Source: Nectonema munidae
Taxonomy: Eukaryota; Nematomorpha; Nectonematoida; Nectonematidae
DNA: 64,000 nucleotides
Direction of reading: 5' to 3'
Assembly: GCA_030549495.1 (NCBI GenBank)
Contig: JAUIRK010000106.1
Coordinates: 434,001 to 498,000, forward strand
Numbering within the stretch: the stretch's first letter is position 1; every line of letters begins with the position of its first letter. A program made the position numbers and the translations under genes. The notes under the pieces were generated by a model that had not been told where the DNA came from, did no database searches, and saw only the letters and a program-made list of their open reading frames with translations. Below, piece by piece: positions 35,756 to 48,960 of the stretch.

Positions 35756-36400
35756 TTATAAATTCTTTTGAACAAGAATTTCCCCTATAGTGCATATGAT
35801 GCTTATAGGACGATAATTCTTCATGTTAAGCTTGCCACCTTTTTTGAAAATAGGAACAGTATCACATACTTCAAAGCACAGAGGGAAAGCACGATGATTG
35901 AGACAAGAATTGTAAATTAAACAGAGTATGTGGGAAATACAATTTTTTATGAGTTTGTTTATGGTTAACACTAATTCCAAAACTGTCTTTTAAATCATTA
36001 GATTAAATTCATCAAATGCTAACACAATGTCATTCATTGATTCGATATCAAAAGAAAAACGAGTGTGGCACAAGGAGGCGAGAGCTGATCAATTTTGTCG
36101 AACAAAACGTTAGATTTTTATTCAATGTTTGTGAAGTACTCATTAATAAATGCGTTTACAATATCAAGTTTTTCTTGTTTCATCGATTTTCAAACATCTA
36201 ATAAACTAATTTTTACGATTCATTATAGAATTAATTACTTTCCAGGTTTTCTTAGATTAATTGGACTTTTTTAAGCGGTTCAACAAAAGTCTTACTTTAA
36301 TTTCCTAATCAGATTTTTTACTTAATTTCTAAGCTCAATATATATGTTTTTAGGAGTGCAGTTTTAATTGGAGTAAATTTTTTTAGATTTTATGTAATTT
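35756..36400 (-). pseudogene. LINE reverse transcriptase fragment
   Basis: On the minus strand KTWKVINSIMNRKN near 36235, INEYFTNIE near 36130 and then ISHILCLIYNSCLNHRAFP, VPIFKKGGKLNMKNYRPISI (35980-35756) follow the order of the region from the linker to the first reverse transcriptase motifs of Jockey-type LINEs. The rest of the enzyme is missing. Several frame breaks. It is a different LINE from the two long copies. Confidence 0.78.
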
Positions 36401-38488
36401 ATCTCGTTCTGGAATCATCTCTAGAAGAGAGTCGTTTACCCACTAAATTACTATTATTCTAATTTTATTAAAATATATTAATTATACTATATTTAAAAAA
36501 TACTAATTAAATAAATAATTTAAATTATACTATAATAAATATTATACTATTTATTAATTTTATTAAAACATAATTCTCAGCCCTGAAAAAATGATGCATG
36601 TCTTCGCCAGAACATGAGTAATTTTACTACTTCATATTTCTTATATAGATATAGACTTTATATTGAATTTTATATTGTAAAATTAAGGCTATTCTAGTAA
36701 GTTTACCAGCATTTTTCTTCAATCTAAAAAAGTTTTGCCTTTTTATGCCGTTTTACCCAGAAAAAGATCTTTGGATAAATGATGAATAATCTTTCGTCAT
36801 AAAAGTTTAATCACTGACCATAAAAGTTGAATCTTTTAAAAATTTTTGAATAAAAAACCAAAAATAAAAAAAACATTTAAAAAGTTACAATTTCTTAGTT
36901 TTTGTTTGATAAAACATTTTATATTTATTTTTTTATTTTAATTAATAAATTATTTTACGACATTGAAAGTTAATTCATGAAATTATCAAAATATTTTAAT
37001 TATTATATGCATATTAACGAACATCTAAATACAAATATTTAATAAAAATTAATCTATAATAATTTAAAGTATTAATATGGGTATCAACGGATTTAATATC
37101 TAGAAAAAGTTTAATGTCAGCTCATTTTTCATCATCAGCATATGCTCCCATGATATGCGCTTATTATCCTGTGATATGACTGTGAGGCAGACAGTATCAA
37201 CAGAAGTTTTAATTATACAGTTCATGAAAAAATAGAGTTCGAACTGTCTTCAAAATGTAAGAAACTGAATTTTAAACAATATCAGTCCTCATTTTGATAA
37301 AAATATACAGTAATTCTATAAAGATCCTTCACATTACATTGTCAAAACAAAAAGTTGCATTAATGAAGATGTCGATCAGTTAGTTGTTTTAACTAGGTTA
37401 TTTAAATTTGAAAATTAGGAAAATCTTTGAAAATTTATAGTTAATCAGATATAAAAATAAAGTAAATTATCAATTGTAAAATTTAGTTAATTTAATTTGA
37501 TGAATATTATAAATTTTTTTTTGTTTATTAATCAATATTTTACTATCTAATTTACTCTTCAAATAGTAATATTACTACCCATACATTTTTAGATAGTAAT
37601 GAAGTTTATATTTAGTAAAAATCAAATTTACTACTTATTTACTATTCAATTAGAAATTTTACTACTTTTTTTCAGTGAACTATAATCGTTTATCAGGTAA
37701 AGTTAAGTATTGGAGTTCTGGAAATAATTTTAAAAATGAAGTTTTTTCTCATATTTTTCCAAAGGTCCTTGAAGAAAAATTAAAACAGTGAAAGAAAAAA
37801 GTTTGGGATATCATAGTGTTTGCCATTTTATGTTGAACAAGTAAAAGTTAGAAGATGGGCTCTAAAAGATTATAATCTATTTGAAGAACACACGCTTCTA
37901 AATGTGATGTGTTTGTGTGCAAAATGCTTTGTAACATATAAACAATATAACTCTTTTTTCAAAGGATAAAAAGTTTCAATTGATTTTTTATATTCTTTAC
38001 TTTAATAATAATCTGACATTTTTTGATTCCGACTCCAACACGTTTTTTAAACGTGTGTATATATGCAACCATTTAAATTGTTTTAAAGTTCGACTTTTCA
38101 TCGAAGTATATAAAAAAAATTTTGTTTGTGTAAAATCAAAAATATAAAATTTTATTTTAATAAAATTATTTAATTTATAATTTGTTATTCGCAATTTGTC
38201 AAATTCTTAATATGGCTAAAATTTTTATTTTATTTTTGAATATGTCTAAATGTTCTTGAAAGGAAATTAATGGAATAATCAAGAAAGAAATTTGTGGGTT
38301 TGAAAATAAAAACACAAAGCTACGGAGAAAGAAATATCAACTCATATAGGAGCAACTTTTGGGAGTTGTATTTCAAGAAATTCAATTTCTGACATTTAAA
38401 AAATCCAAATTCTGGTCCAGTGTCTGGATAACACATGTAATCAGAATGGGCGCAGATAAGCTGAGAAAGCGCGAAATGAATAAACAGC
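36401..38488. other. AT-rich sequence without recognised gene
   Basis: No protein family, RNA gene or clear inverted repeat was recognised. TACTATT-like words are frequent near 37570-37670. Confidence 0.4.
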
Positions 38489-38496
38489 TATGCGAC

Positions 38497-39520
38497 TAGT
38501 GTTTCTGTTTTTTCATCATTATTTTTGTTCCAGCAAATCCCAGGATTTAACACGAAAAATATTAATCCCGGGTTCCCAGGAATTAAATCTTGTTAGAATA
38601 TTTTCCACTATAGTCTAATAATTTTGATTTAATCCAAAAATGAATAACATAAATAGAATATAATTAAAATTTGTTATTGTCATGAATTTATATAAGTTTT
38701 GAAAATTCTCAAAACTTTATTTTTATTCCAAACTATACACAAAAAAATGAAATTTTCTCGTACTATAAAAACTTTTAAGAAAAGAGAAACAATAAATACT
38801 TTTTCCACTCAGACGAGTCCTTATTCAAACGAAGTGGGAGGGATCGTTTTTTAAGCATTTTCTAGCAGAATAATGCTAGAAGATTGGCTTCCTGTTGCTT
38901 CGAACTTATTTCTTTCTTATTGTTTCAAACTTTTGCTGCAAAAAATATTTGAGAAAATATTGAGGCTTTCACTTTTTTTAATTTTACATTGAATCGTCTT
39001 TTCTAGCTTTTCTTTCAAAAGCAAAGATTGGCAATCAAAAAAGACATTTTCTTCATCTGATTGTGAAGATTCTTCATTTGAAATTTCATTAAAAAAATTG
39101 TTTATTCCTATTGGAACATATACAAATATCTGGCAGAAAAATTAAATCATATAGCATTATTGAAACTTCCATTTTTTTTCCTAGATTTAAATATTGTTGA
39201 AAGCGACTTAGTTTAGGATTTCGTCTTTGAACAACTCTTTTAGTAAATGCTTTTTTTAGATTCATTTCAAATTGTGAACTATGCTCTTATAATTATAATT
39301 AAGAAAATTTAAACTAAGCACAAAATCCTTTTTGGATTAACAAGGCATTTATGTAAATTAATCATCAATGAATATAAACTCAATTTTTTTTCAATTACAT
39401 TTTGATAAATTTTTTTTATGTTCTTGGTAACGCATATTACCCGAAAGAATCACTAATTCCCGGGAAGGCAGATTATCATTTTTTGAGGCGGGATCCCATT
39501 TTCCCGAAAAAAAATCACTA
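38497..39520 (-). mobile_element. hAT element with perfect 8-bp target duplication, transposase mostly lost
   Basis: The ends are TAGTGTTTCTG on the left and, on the minus strand, TAGTGATTTTTTTTCGGG on the right, with GGGATCCC and CCCGGGAATT motifs inside, as in many invertebrate hAT ends. The flanks are TATGCGAC at 38489-38496 and TATGCGAC at 39521-39528, an exact 8-bp duplication. On the minus strand near 38930-38770 a relic of the C-terminal hAT dimerisation domain is seen (FEATGSQSSSIILLENA, KTIPPTSFE). At 1024 bp it is too short to be autonomous. Confidence 0.88.
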
Positions 39521-40493
39521 TATGCGACACACTTTTGATTGTAACCAATTTTCCTAATCTTTTTCTCTTCCGTTATTCTGAAATTCACACTCCGACACCA
39601 AGTGTGTCTTCATTAAACCAAATGCTTACTGCCACGCCTGCCTGTATAATTTATTGATCCAATAAAAAATCAACCATGCGATCGTATCATGACATTGGCA
39701 GATAACACGATGAAAGGAAACTTTTTCGTGCCAAAAGTTAACAAGGACAAAAATAAGACAATTTTAAAAGTTTGCTACACAATTGAGGCAAACGTTATTT
39801 TGCTTTAAAAATTAAGCATTCGATGTATGTAAATGATAAAATTTAATAATTTCATTAATCTAAAAGATATAATAATTACATAGTAATCTAAAGCTATTTG
39901 TTTAACAGACTGAGTGTCAGAAAACCCGTGTCCAGGTAAAAAATTGAATCAGCAAAAAATCATCTCTCTAACAGCATCCTCTACAACAAGAGTTTATCTT
40001 TTCTCGATAAAATAACTTTCTCGAAAAATGAGAAATTAGACTCAGAATTCTTGGAAATCGAGATTTTTATTAAGAAAATGCAATAAAAGTTACAAACTTC
40101 AACATGAATACATAAAAAGTAAGACTAATATTTATTTAAAAAATAACTTTTTCAAAAAGATAAAATGTTTTATGACTCTATTTTTAAAGGTAATCCTTTT
40201 CGAGATAAAAAGTTAGAATGCAATTGAAAATTATCTGAGAAATTTACAAGATGCAGAAGTTTGGATTGATAAAAATAAAACATTTTTTAATATTTGTAAA
40301 AATGATCATACTATCGAATTAAAATTAATCATTTATCATATGTCCTTTGGTAAACACCACATATTCTCTGCTAATAGCTTTTATCCCTAGTAATTCAAAG
40401 TTTATCTTGCCATATGTTCAACATCTTCTTTTCATGGTAAAGGTACCTTGGAGTTTTCATCTACACGGCGCAATTGCACACCTTGTGTTGAAC

Positions 40494-40580
40494 TATAAAC
40501 AAAGAAGGTGCGATGCTAGATCGAACCCGAAACTTTGTGCTATCGAAGCAAAGTGCCTAACTAAAAGCCATACTGCGAAG
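40494..40580 (-). repeat. tRNA-like sequence with A- and B-box-like motifs
   Basis: On the minus strand TGGCTTTTAGTTAGG (A-box-like) is followed 28 bases later by GGGTTCGATCT (B-box-like). The acceptor ends do not pair, so this is a tRNA-derived remnant or SINE head rather than a working tRNA gene. Confidence 0.45.
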
Positions 40581-40747
40581 AATAGCTGCTCTATAATTTA
40601 CATTTTCTAATCTTGTCTCGAAAACATTTGAACATCAATAAAGTTTAAGCTGTTCTCTTAATTAGAAATTTTACTAAAAAAATTTATAAACCGTGGGACA
40701 CCAGATTCGTCAACAATCTCATTTATTAAAATTCTCATATTTTGATA

Positions 40748-40874
40748 ATTGTCAGTATCCCAATCTTGGGAGGAATATTCTTCCATAGCTGGCCAGATCG
40801 AAGGGTTAGTTATGATTGGGTATCGAAACCAGACCGAATGAATCGATATCCTACGATCCCACCACCATGCCAGT
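40748..40874 (-). mobile_element. tRNA-derived SINE, copy 2
   Basis: The minus strand reads GGCATGGTGGTGGGATCGTA, TCTGGTTTCGATACC, CCAGCTATGGAAGAATATTC, then GGGATACTGAC. These line up in order and spacing with the copy at 48961-49099. It is more diverged, with a weakened B-box. Confidence 0.72.
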
Positions 40875-41030
40875 TGTCGATACTGATAGTAGAGAAGTTT
40901 CTATCAAACTAAAAAATTTCAGAGATACCTTTATTTTTAATGCAATGAAAAAACAATATTTTTTTTCGAATTTCGTGTGTATTTCCTCCTCGAGAATTAA
41001 GAAGTTCAAAAAGCCTTGGAATATCTAAAA

Positions 41031-44000
41031 AAAAAAATCTTGCGACACAAACCCTTTTTTCCGTTTTGTCTTCAACGGAAGACAGTGACTCCCAGAAGAG
41101 TATTGATGCTGAAGCACAACTCCCCCACTAATTTAGCAAGAGCCAATTCAGATGTCAAGAACTTTCAACTTCCGTGGGTTGATCAAGAGTGACACTCAGT
41201 AACGTGTCTGTCACTACAAGATCATTGGTCTTGGTTGGAGATTCACTGCTGACATCATTAGCAGATTTGCAACAATTGTCAAAGTGTTTTACTTTGTGTA
41301 TTTTCATAGCACCTCACATTTACTGTATTTAATAACTAAAAAGTAGTTAAGAAGTTTTTAAATATATCTTTGTACTAAAAAAATCTTAAAAATATGATCC
41401 CCTTTTCAACGGCATATCTTTGGGAAAGAGGCACTTATTGAGATAAAAGCCAAGCAACCAAATCCGTTGGAAGTTCAAGGTGATTTGCTCTATTCAATAT
41501 CTTGTTAAACCGACACTTGTGGAATTTGTGTAGAGAAAACAACCGCATTCATATCACGTAAATATGATGATGATGATGATGATGATGATTACTTTCCAAA
41601 ATTTTTTATAATAAATTTTAAAAAAACACAGTTAATATTGATATAGAAATCTTTAACATTTGTTATGTGAAAGAGCTTGATTTTTTTAACCTAAAAATAA
41701 AGCGTGATGTTTTTTTAAAAGTAAAAAAGGTGTGTGGACAAAATGATTCGGGAATCAATGATGCAATACCTTTTTTATTTTGCTAAATCATTTTCGGTTT
41801 GTTTAAAACATTTATGATTGAATTTTTTTTGATTTTTACTGTTTTTAAAAATTCCACTAAATCGTTTCGAACCCTGTTGACTTTTCAAAATGCCTTTGTA
41901 CTTTTTTCAAAATCCTTCTAAAATTGCCTAAATCTTTATCAAATTTCTTTTTCCCCCTTTTCTCAACTTTCTGTTATCCCTAAATTCAATACATGTTTCA
42001 TTTTTTGCTGCTCTCTGAATTAACTTTTCAAGGAGATTTTTTTCTTTATATGACGACTTTATATAAATATTATGATTGTGTGAAAAATCATATAAAAAGT
42101 CGAATACAAAACTTGTTCACGAAAGGAAATGATGACTTTTGTCGTAGAAAAAGACGATTTGAAGAAGATTAGCAAAAATAAGCAATGTCTTATAGGGTAT
42201 TACGGAGGATTGCGTGAAAATGTCAGCACAAGACATGGGAAGTATTATTGCGCGTATTTAGGTTGTGTATGCTTTGTACTTAGAGAAGCTTTTAGTCCTA
42301 GACTGCATCCCCTCCTACTACCAAATTTCCAAAGGCAACAAGATATGACAGAAGAGGAAGTGAAAAGAGAGCACACAGCTAAAGTGGATTAGCGTTGTTC
42401 ATGCTAAGTACACACAGGTCAAGCAATTTTTTGCTACGCTGCTGAAACTGATGAGTATTGTTAATTTAATTTTGCCAGCCTTTATGTACTCTTCAAAATC
42501 GAATTACTTTCCTATATTCTCCAATTTAAAGTTTGTGTGCTGGATTAAAATGCGTGTGTCTTGAAGAGGCATTTAGATTCCATTCGCATTCCAACACAAT
42601 CATTGTCTCTCCTTTGCGCTGGCTGTGAAGAAAGGAAAAAACTCTTAATTATTCCTTGCTTGCTAACATCTTTTTAATGCCATTCTGTAGACATGATTGA
42701 CGTAAAAGTGGACTTGTTGCAAAAATTCTTTTTGTTTTAACTTTTTACAGACGATGTGATCATTCTAATCGACACATTAGCAATAAGGTGTTGCTGGATT
42801 TGATCGGTGCTGCTTGATAGACAACTCTGATGCCACCACATAAATAATCCATTTGATTGTAGTAAAAGCAGACGCATTAAGAAACTCGATATAAAATTCC
42901 TTTGACCATTTGAGGAGGAGTGTGATATCCTTCCTCAAATGGGTGAAGTGAAACCTTTTTAAGTAATACAGCTGGTGCAGACGAAATCTAATTTTGCGAC
43001 GCTTTGAGGACCAGTTAATTGCGACAAGTTAATTGAGTATCTAAATCAGAGTTTAGTTTAATAGACGAAAAATTTCAAAACTCTAGGTCCCCGGTCAGAT
43101 CACAAATACCAAACTCTTCAACCTGTACATAACATCTAAAGTAGTGATTGGGCGATTTACTGGGACTCGTAAATTGTGTTTTTATAAATATCAGAATGTA
43201 AATCGCATGAGAAATTTTCCTTCCGATGTCTCAGACACCGTCCTAAGTTAAGAGTGATCTAGCTCTAAGTTAAGTTTTACTTCTTTTCTTTAAAAATAAA
43301 TGAACACGACTTTTTCTATCTATGGGATAGTACATTTTCATAGTGGTCTAAAGAAATGAATATCTTCTGCTTTAAATTACATTGAACAGGCCTTTAGTCT
43401 TCAAAATTCGTGCACTCAAAGATTTAATGAATTTGGACCCACCTTAAACTTTGAATGACGCAGACTATTTCTTTATTTTGGTAGTTTTATATCAAAATAC
43501 TTAAAGTTTTCTGCTTTTTGTTTGAATCAAAGATTGCATTTAGATCTGAACATAACGAATCTTATTAAGAGAGTAATCGGAAATCTATGCCTTATAAGTA
43601 GTGATATTGGCATTTTGTTAGCTTAGAGAATCAAAAAACACAAACCATTAATTTAAGTTTGTCTACAAATTTTAATTATATAATTTGGTGGAATTGAAAT
43701 ATCCTCGCTAAACTTTTAAATGTCGAAATTATATTAATAAACTTTTTAAATGATTTATTTTTATAAAAAAAAATTTCTGAAATTTTTATCTCTTCAATAA
43801 GTTTTCATATGTAAACAGAAGATTTTTATTTCATCGAACACTGGGGTCTCATTGAAACTTAAAGGGTTAACGAGTAATATTTGTATCTTCATTACATCAT
43901 TTTTCACTTTTAAGTTTTAAAAACTTATTTCGTTACTTGAATCGATTCGTTGACGGAAATGTTGATCTACCGAAGTGATTTTTTCTATTTTAACACTTTC

Positions 44001-44060
44001 TGACCAAGAAAGAGACCAGTGTTTTATAAAATATATAAATAAACATTTTTAACCATCTGT
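41031..44060. other. Sequence without recognised gene
   Basis: A (TGA)n microsatellite lies at 41564-41589. The block 41040-41320 is less AT-rich but resembles no family on either strand. The frame 42129-42392 (87 codons) is not recognised. A hairpin CCATTTGAGGA / TCCTCAAATGG lies at about 42907-42946. At 43864-43870 GGGTTAA preceded by CTTAAA may be a piggyBac-type terminus. Confidence 0.4.
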
Positions 44061-44139
44061 CATGCCTTTATCGGTTTTGAAACTGACAGAAGTTAAGCTA
44101 TACAACTATAGTCATTGTGAAATAATTATTGTTATTGAA

Positions 44140-44505
44140 TATTGCGAATCCACCATCGTCTGGTCCCAAGCCCAGAGTGAGAAAGGACGAGGGTTTGCGT
44201 CAGGAAGGGCATCTGGCAGTAAAACTTCTGCTCCAACAAAATCTTATGAATTATGGAACTTTATTACAAAGACAAAGATGAAAATAGAAGGAACAACCAA
44301 AAACGGAAGGCCGTACCTGAGATGGAAGAACGTGGTTGACAAAGATTTGAAAAGATTTAATTTAGAGGAGAAAGATAACGCGGATAGAAGTAAATGGAAG
44401 AAATTAATAAATGCATTGTATTATGGTTCCATATTGAATAAGGAAGGTGCACCCTTTTTACGAGGAAAACCCACCTTCTAAAAATAAATGATGATGATGA
44501 GATGA
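44140..44505 (+). mobile_element. RTE-like LINE 3' fragment with GAT-repeat tail
   Basis: The open frame 44062-44481 contains KNGRPYLRWKNVVDKDLKRF and DRSKWKKLI. This is the G-R-P-x-x-RW-x-D-x-x-x-x-D-L ... DR-x-x-W motif found at the C-terminus of many RTE- and Jockey-related LINE proteins. The bases GTTTGCGTCAGGAAGGGCAT just upstream are typical of the untranslated ends of such LINEs and their SINEs. The copy ends AAATAAATGATGATGATGAG, the kind of short tail used by the RTE clade. Only the last part of the element is present. Confidence 0.6.
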
Positions 44506-44526
44506 AGGAATATTGCGAACACTCTA

Positions 44527-44592
44527 TCCATAATAACGAGGCTATAAGCTCGTTATTTTCCCCTTAGATGCGAAACCGACAACTATAAAAAG
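44527..44592 (+). mobile_element. tRNA-derived SINE, copy 3 (3' fragment)
   Basis: TTTTCCCCTTAGATGCGAAA followed by CCGACAACTATAAAA matches the 3' end of the SINE at 48961 (TTCCCTTGGATGCGATACCG, then ATAACTAAAA). A perfect hairpin ATAACGAG / CTCGTTAT stands at its 5' side. Confidence 0.6.
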
Positions 44593-44599
44593 TTCAATA

Positions 44600-45495
44600 A
44601 ATCATCCTTATGGTTTTGCTAATGTTTGTTTAAAAAGAAGTTTTAGAAAACTCTGTAAACATGAGATGTTAGAAACATTGAAGTCCTTTGTGAAAAATTT
44701 ATTTGTTTTAACTTTCTTCACCAACCACAATTTTACCTACTTTTTTATTTTGAAAAGCATTCAAATGACATTTCAATAAACGTCCAAATATTTCAGTTGA
44801 TTAGTGCAAGAGCTTATTTTCAAAAGATACATTCAAAAAGAACATTTAATTACTCCTAATCTTTCTAGAGATCTTCGGGAAAATTTATAATATGTCAAAT
44901 TTGCCATAAGCAATAAGATACATTTTTTATAAGACACATTTTTTGTTATTTATTTTAATTGGTAGATAAATAAGAAATAATACGATAACCGAGAATTCAA
45001 TCATACATTTTTCTCAATTTACGCTCAAATGCATTCCTACTGTGAGTAGATAAACCTCACAATACTTATTACTCAAGTGACAAACTTACTTTCAAATCTT
45101 TTACTCAATTTAATAGTAATCTTGTTTAATGCTATATTATACAACTACTTATTTCACATCGCGAGTACTCTATAACTGATTATCCATAACCAAATAACTT
45201 TTCACTAACCATCTAACCAAGTTATCGATTATTTCTTAAAAACAGAAGGTAAAAGAGAATTCAAAATTTTTTAGAGATTAGTATCTCTCCTTACCAACGA
45301 ATTGAGGTTACACGAAGTCCCTGCGCACTCATAGTAGTTTAGCCTTCTTTTTATGGGATATTTACACTGTAGGGTATGTCATACCTTTAAAAAATGATGT
45401 TTTGCTACAGGGAATCAGATCATTAGAATTTTTTTTTAAAAAAAGTTTATTTACTAAAATTCAATCAAAAAAAATTTTTTTGTATTTAAATATTA
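44600..45495. other. Sequence without recognised gene
   Basis: AT-rich; nothing recognised. Confidence 0.4.
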
Positions 45496-45499
45496 ACTT

Positions 45500-47160
45500 T
45501 ATTTATTTAAAAGTTCAGAAAAATCTTTTTTACTATTTAAATAAGGCACTTTTTCTCTATTTTGAATTTGAGTCTTGATAAAACCATCTCGTTTTTTCCA
45601 TCCACAAACTAATTCAGCTGCACTTGAAAAAAGTTTTATAAAAGTAAACATCTCATGCCACAACTCAACCATCTTCTGTGAGATAAAAGACTACATTTAT
45701 AGGCTTCTGTTTTAGAATCAAGTTTGCCTTTAGTAACACCTTGAAGATTATTCCAAGCTAAAATCTCATTTTTTCAAAACATTTTCTCCAATTTCAATAA
45801 TTGTCTCCAAAAGTGGAATAGCTTCAAAACTATAATTTTTTTGAAGAACTTCAACTTTAGAAAAAAGTTTAGGAATTTTTTTAATTTTTTTGGGCCTATT
45901 GTTTTGACTTTATTGGGCCACTCCAGCCTTTATCTGAAGATGTTGGTCCATCAAGTTTGAAAACAATATGACGAAAAGGAAGTTCATTAATATGAAGAAA
46001 ATAATAAGAGCGGAATAGTCTTCTGGCTAGAAGTTCTTCAATCAGTTTTAAAATTCCATTTTCCATCCAGACATAAGATTGTTTGTATCACTGCCGATAA
46101 ACTCATTTTATTTGCTTTTAACCAGTCGTATAACCCACGAACATATTTCAAAGAGGATTTAGTTCCTAGATCAGCGTCAACAGTATAATGTGTTGTATAT
46201 CTTCCTTTTAGGTTCTTCAGTCAGAGTCATGATTTTCTTTGATAAATACTTTTTTATAAATTGAAGTTTCAATAATCATTACATTGAAATTTAGCATCAT
46301 ACGATAAAGTCAATGTTTTGTAGTAACTGCATGTTTTTTCAACTTAAAATTTTCATTTAAAATAGACAAATTTATAGCGCGATTCTTAGCGCGAAAATTT
46401 TTTATACTATCACAAATAAGATGTAATTGATTTAAATTTAAATGTCCAGCTGTGACAAGATCGTTTAAAAACACGTTAATGATTGCAGCCGTTGCTCTGG
46501 ATGATACTTCAAACCGTACAGAAGCAACTGCAACATTATTTATATTTAAATAATTTGGCTTTAAAACGTTAGGTTTTTCAGTTACATTCTCCATATTGTC
46601 ATTAAACGATGTTTCACTCTCTATTTTATCGGTTTCATCTGATTCAGAAATTGAGCTATTAGATTGCTTTGGGTTTAAATCTGTGTCGTTTTTTGTTGAA
46701 GTACCAATCTGTTGTGTTCATTGACTATACGTCTATTTTTATTCATCTCGTATGTTTCTCTAAATTAACTTCTTGCATTGAAGAGATACTTCCATATTTT
46801 TCACGTTGGTTTTTATCCAAAGTAATTCTTTCTTAGGTAGTTTCATTTTAAAATTCACAATTATAAATACGATGAGCAGATTCTTTACAATTTACTTTGC
46901 AATAAGTATAGTCTTCTTTACAAAGAACACTAGGACATCGACAAAAAGTTGAATCAAATAATTTTTCAAGTTTTGGTTCCCAAAAGTTTTTTATAGATTT
47001 TAAAGCTTTATTTTTTGATATTAAAGAAAAAACGGACCAAGCTCGATTAATTCGTTGTTGGATGCTTTTTTGACTACAAATCACTGGTTCTTTAAAGTCA
47101 CTGTTTGATTCAGACCATCGTTTAATAATTTCTTCAGATACATTCAAAAATTTTTATACA
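45500..47160 (-). pseudogene. Decayed protein of an unidentified repeat-borne family
   Basis: Coding-like sequence in one direction over about 1.6 kb, in several frames, so not functional. Landmarks in order on the minus strand: a Cys-rich segment near 46935-46855 (FCRCPSVLCKEDYTYCKVNC), an acidic linker, VASVRFEVSSRATAAIINVF (about 46535-46470), LNQLHLICDSIKNFRAKNR, later FKLDGPTSSDKGWSGPI (about 45955-45905), LSHRRWL near 45685 and LVCGWKKRDGF near 45590. I have the impression that the blocks HINELPxRHxVFKLDGPTSS and SHxRWLT occur in a multi-copy family in other invertebrates, but I cannot name its class. It could be a DNA transposon or another kind of mobile element. Not a retroelement reverse transcriptase. 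Confidence 0.55.
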
Positions 47161-48960
47161 TATTTAAATTTCTTACATTTTGATCTTGCATGGATATGAG
47201 GTTTTGTTGTATAGAAATACAAGATCTTTTAAAGACATCTTATACAAGCCCGGCCTTTCTTTTTATCGCTTAATAAAATATGTTATGTTATCGTTTTGTA
47301 GAAACTGCTTTGAAATCCTCTATTTGGGTAGTGATGACGAAACGAGTTTGATGAGCGCAATGAAAAAAAAATTCCTCATTGTAACGCCATGATTTTTGCA
47401 CGACAGATTAAAAAATATTCAAGATTCTTTGATCAACAAAACAAACGCTAACCAAATCAAAAGAAAGCAATTTTGTTTTTGAAGAAATAGGGCTCTTTTC
47501 TTCAAGCAATTCAATCATTTAAAGAAAAAAATGAACATTTGAAAGAATTTATATCAAACATTGTGGAAGATTTTTATAATTATTTCGAATCGAGGCTTAA
47601 TCAAATTTTCGAGAATCTCTTTGCAAAATGTTCAATTAGGCCAGATCTGTTCAAGTGGACTAACAATAATAGTGAACGTAATAATGATGTTCTGAAATAT
47701 GTTGCAGACTGGAAACCAAATCTCTTTTTGAAGTTTTCAATTACATAACGCAGCATATTGATTCTCAGTATATAAATTAGGAAAAATCTCTAATTGGTAG
47801 GGTAAACTACAGATTAAGTAGTTTGAATTGGATCTCTTGGTGTATACTCAAAACAGAAGAAGAAAGAAATAGGTGGCTTAAAAAGTTCATGACGTGTAGA
47901 GGGAAAAGCGGATAAATGATTAATTATGTCCTTTATTTAGTAAAAATTACTAGCTTATAAGTGTATAGTGGCCATTTAAAAATATTATAATGAAACCATT
48001 TTTCATTATCTTAACGATTTTTGGTTTTGATGCATGTAAATATTTTTAGTTTAACTAAAAGAAACCTAACATGCTCTATTTGAAATTCGATTTGATATCG
48101 ATAATTCCATGCTTAACTCATTTAGTACCAATGTCCCCAAAGAGAAGGCGGACGCCTTGAGTAATCTCTATTTAATTCTATTTGAAACAAGAGTTCGAGT
48201 GGGTTTCCTTTGAGAACATCGGTAACAAACAGGTTAAATAACTATAACAAACTAAAAGATGAAATAACTAAAAAATAAATAAATTTTCAAAAAAAACTAT
48301 TTTTAAAAGGATAGTATTTTCAGAAGGACTTTGCTATCTTATCTATCTTATTATTTTTTAAAACTACAGGTTTCGCAGTGGTAAAAATTTTGTCGAGATC
48401 ATGCAATCTTAACAATTTTTTTTTATAAAATTCCATAGATTTCATTCTTATTCCTAGGTCAAATGGCACCAAAAATATTTAAAGGAACTAGATCTAATTA
48501 AATGATATCCTGGTTTTTACCAAAAGTATAGCCACAATTTTGGCTGGGTGCGCTTCTTTGTCTCTGACTACGTCTCTGATAAACCAAAACAACAAAAGTT
48601 TATTTTGGTCTCAGTAAGGAGTTTTCAACTTAGATTATAAAGAAGCACAATTATCAGATTAAAAACATTTTAATCTTTTTTTTTGATTTTTTAATCATTT
48701 AATATTATAATAAATTTTAAATTTATTCATCTTTGAATAAAAACTTCATATAGTTATCTCTACTTTCCTCTCAACAGAAACCAGTTGCTTTTGATACTGA
48801 TTGATTGAATACTCAATGGTGCATGAATACACACAAAGTAATAAAAATATTCAAAATATAAGCTCAATATTGAACAAATGTATTTAAAATTTTATGTTCT
48901 ATATTTTTTAACAAAATCATAAAAATTTTTGAACAAATAGTATAATATCGCTCGTTAAAT
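47161..48960. other. Sequence without recognised gene
   Basis: Open frames at 47180-47392 and 47539-47748 were translated but match nothing I know. No RNA gene seen. Confidence 0.35.

Noticed and set aside
42129-42392. 87-codon open frame, possible small gene
   Set aside because: No family resemblance, no supporting splice or composition signal; chance frame is as likely.
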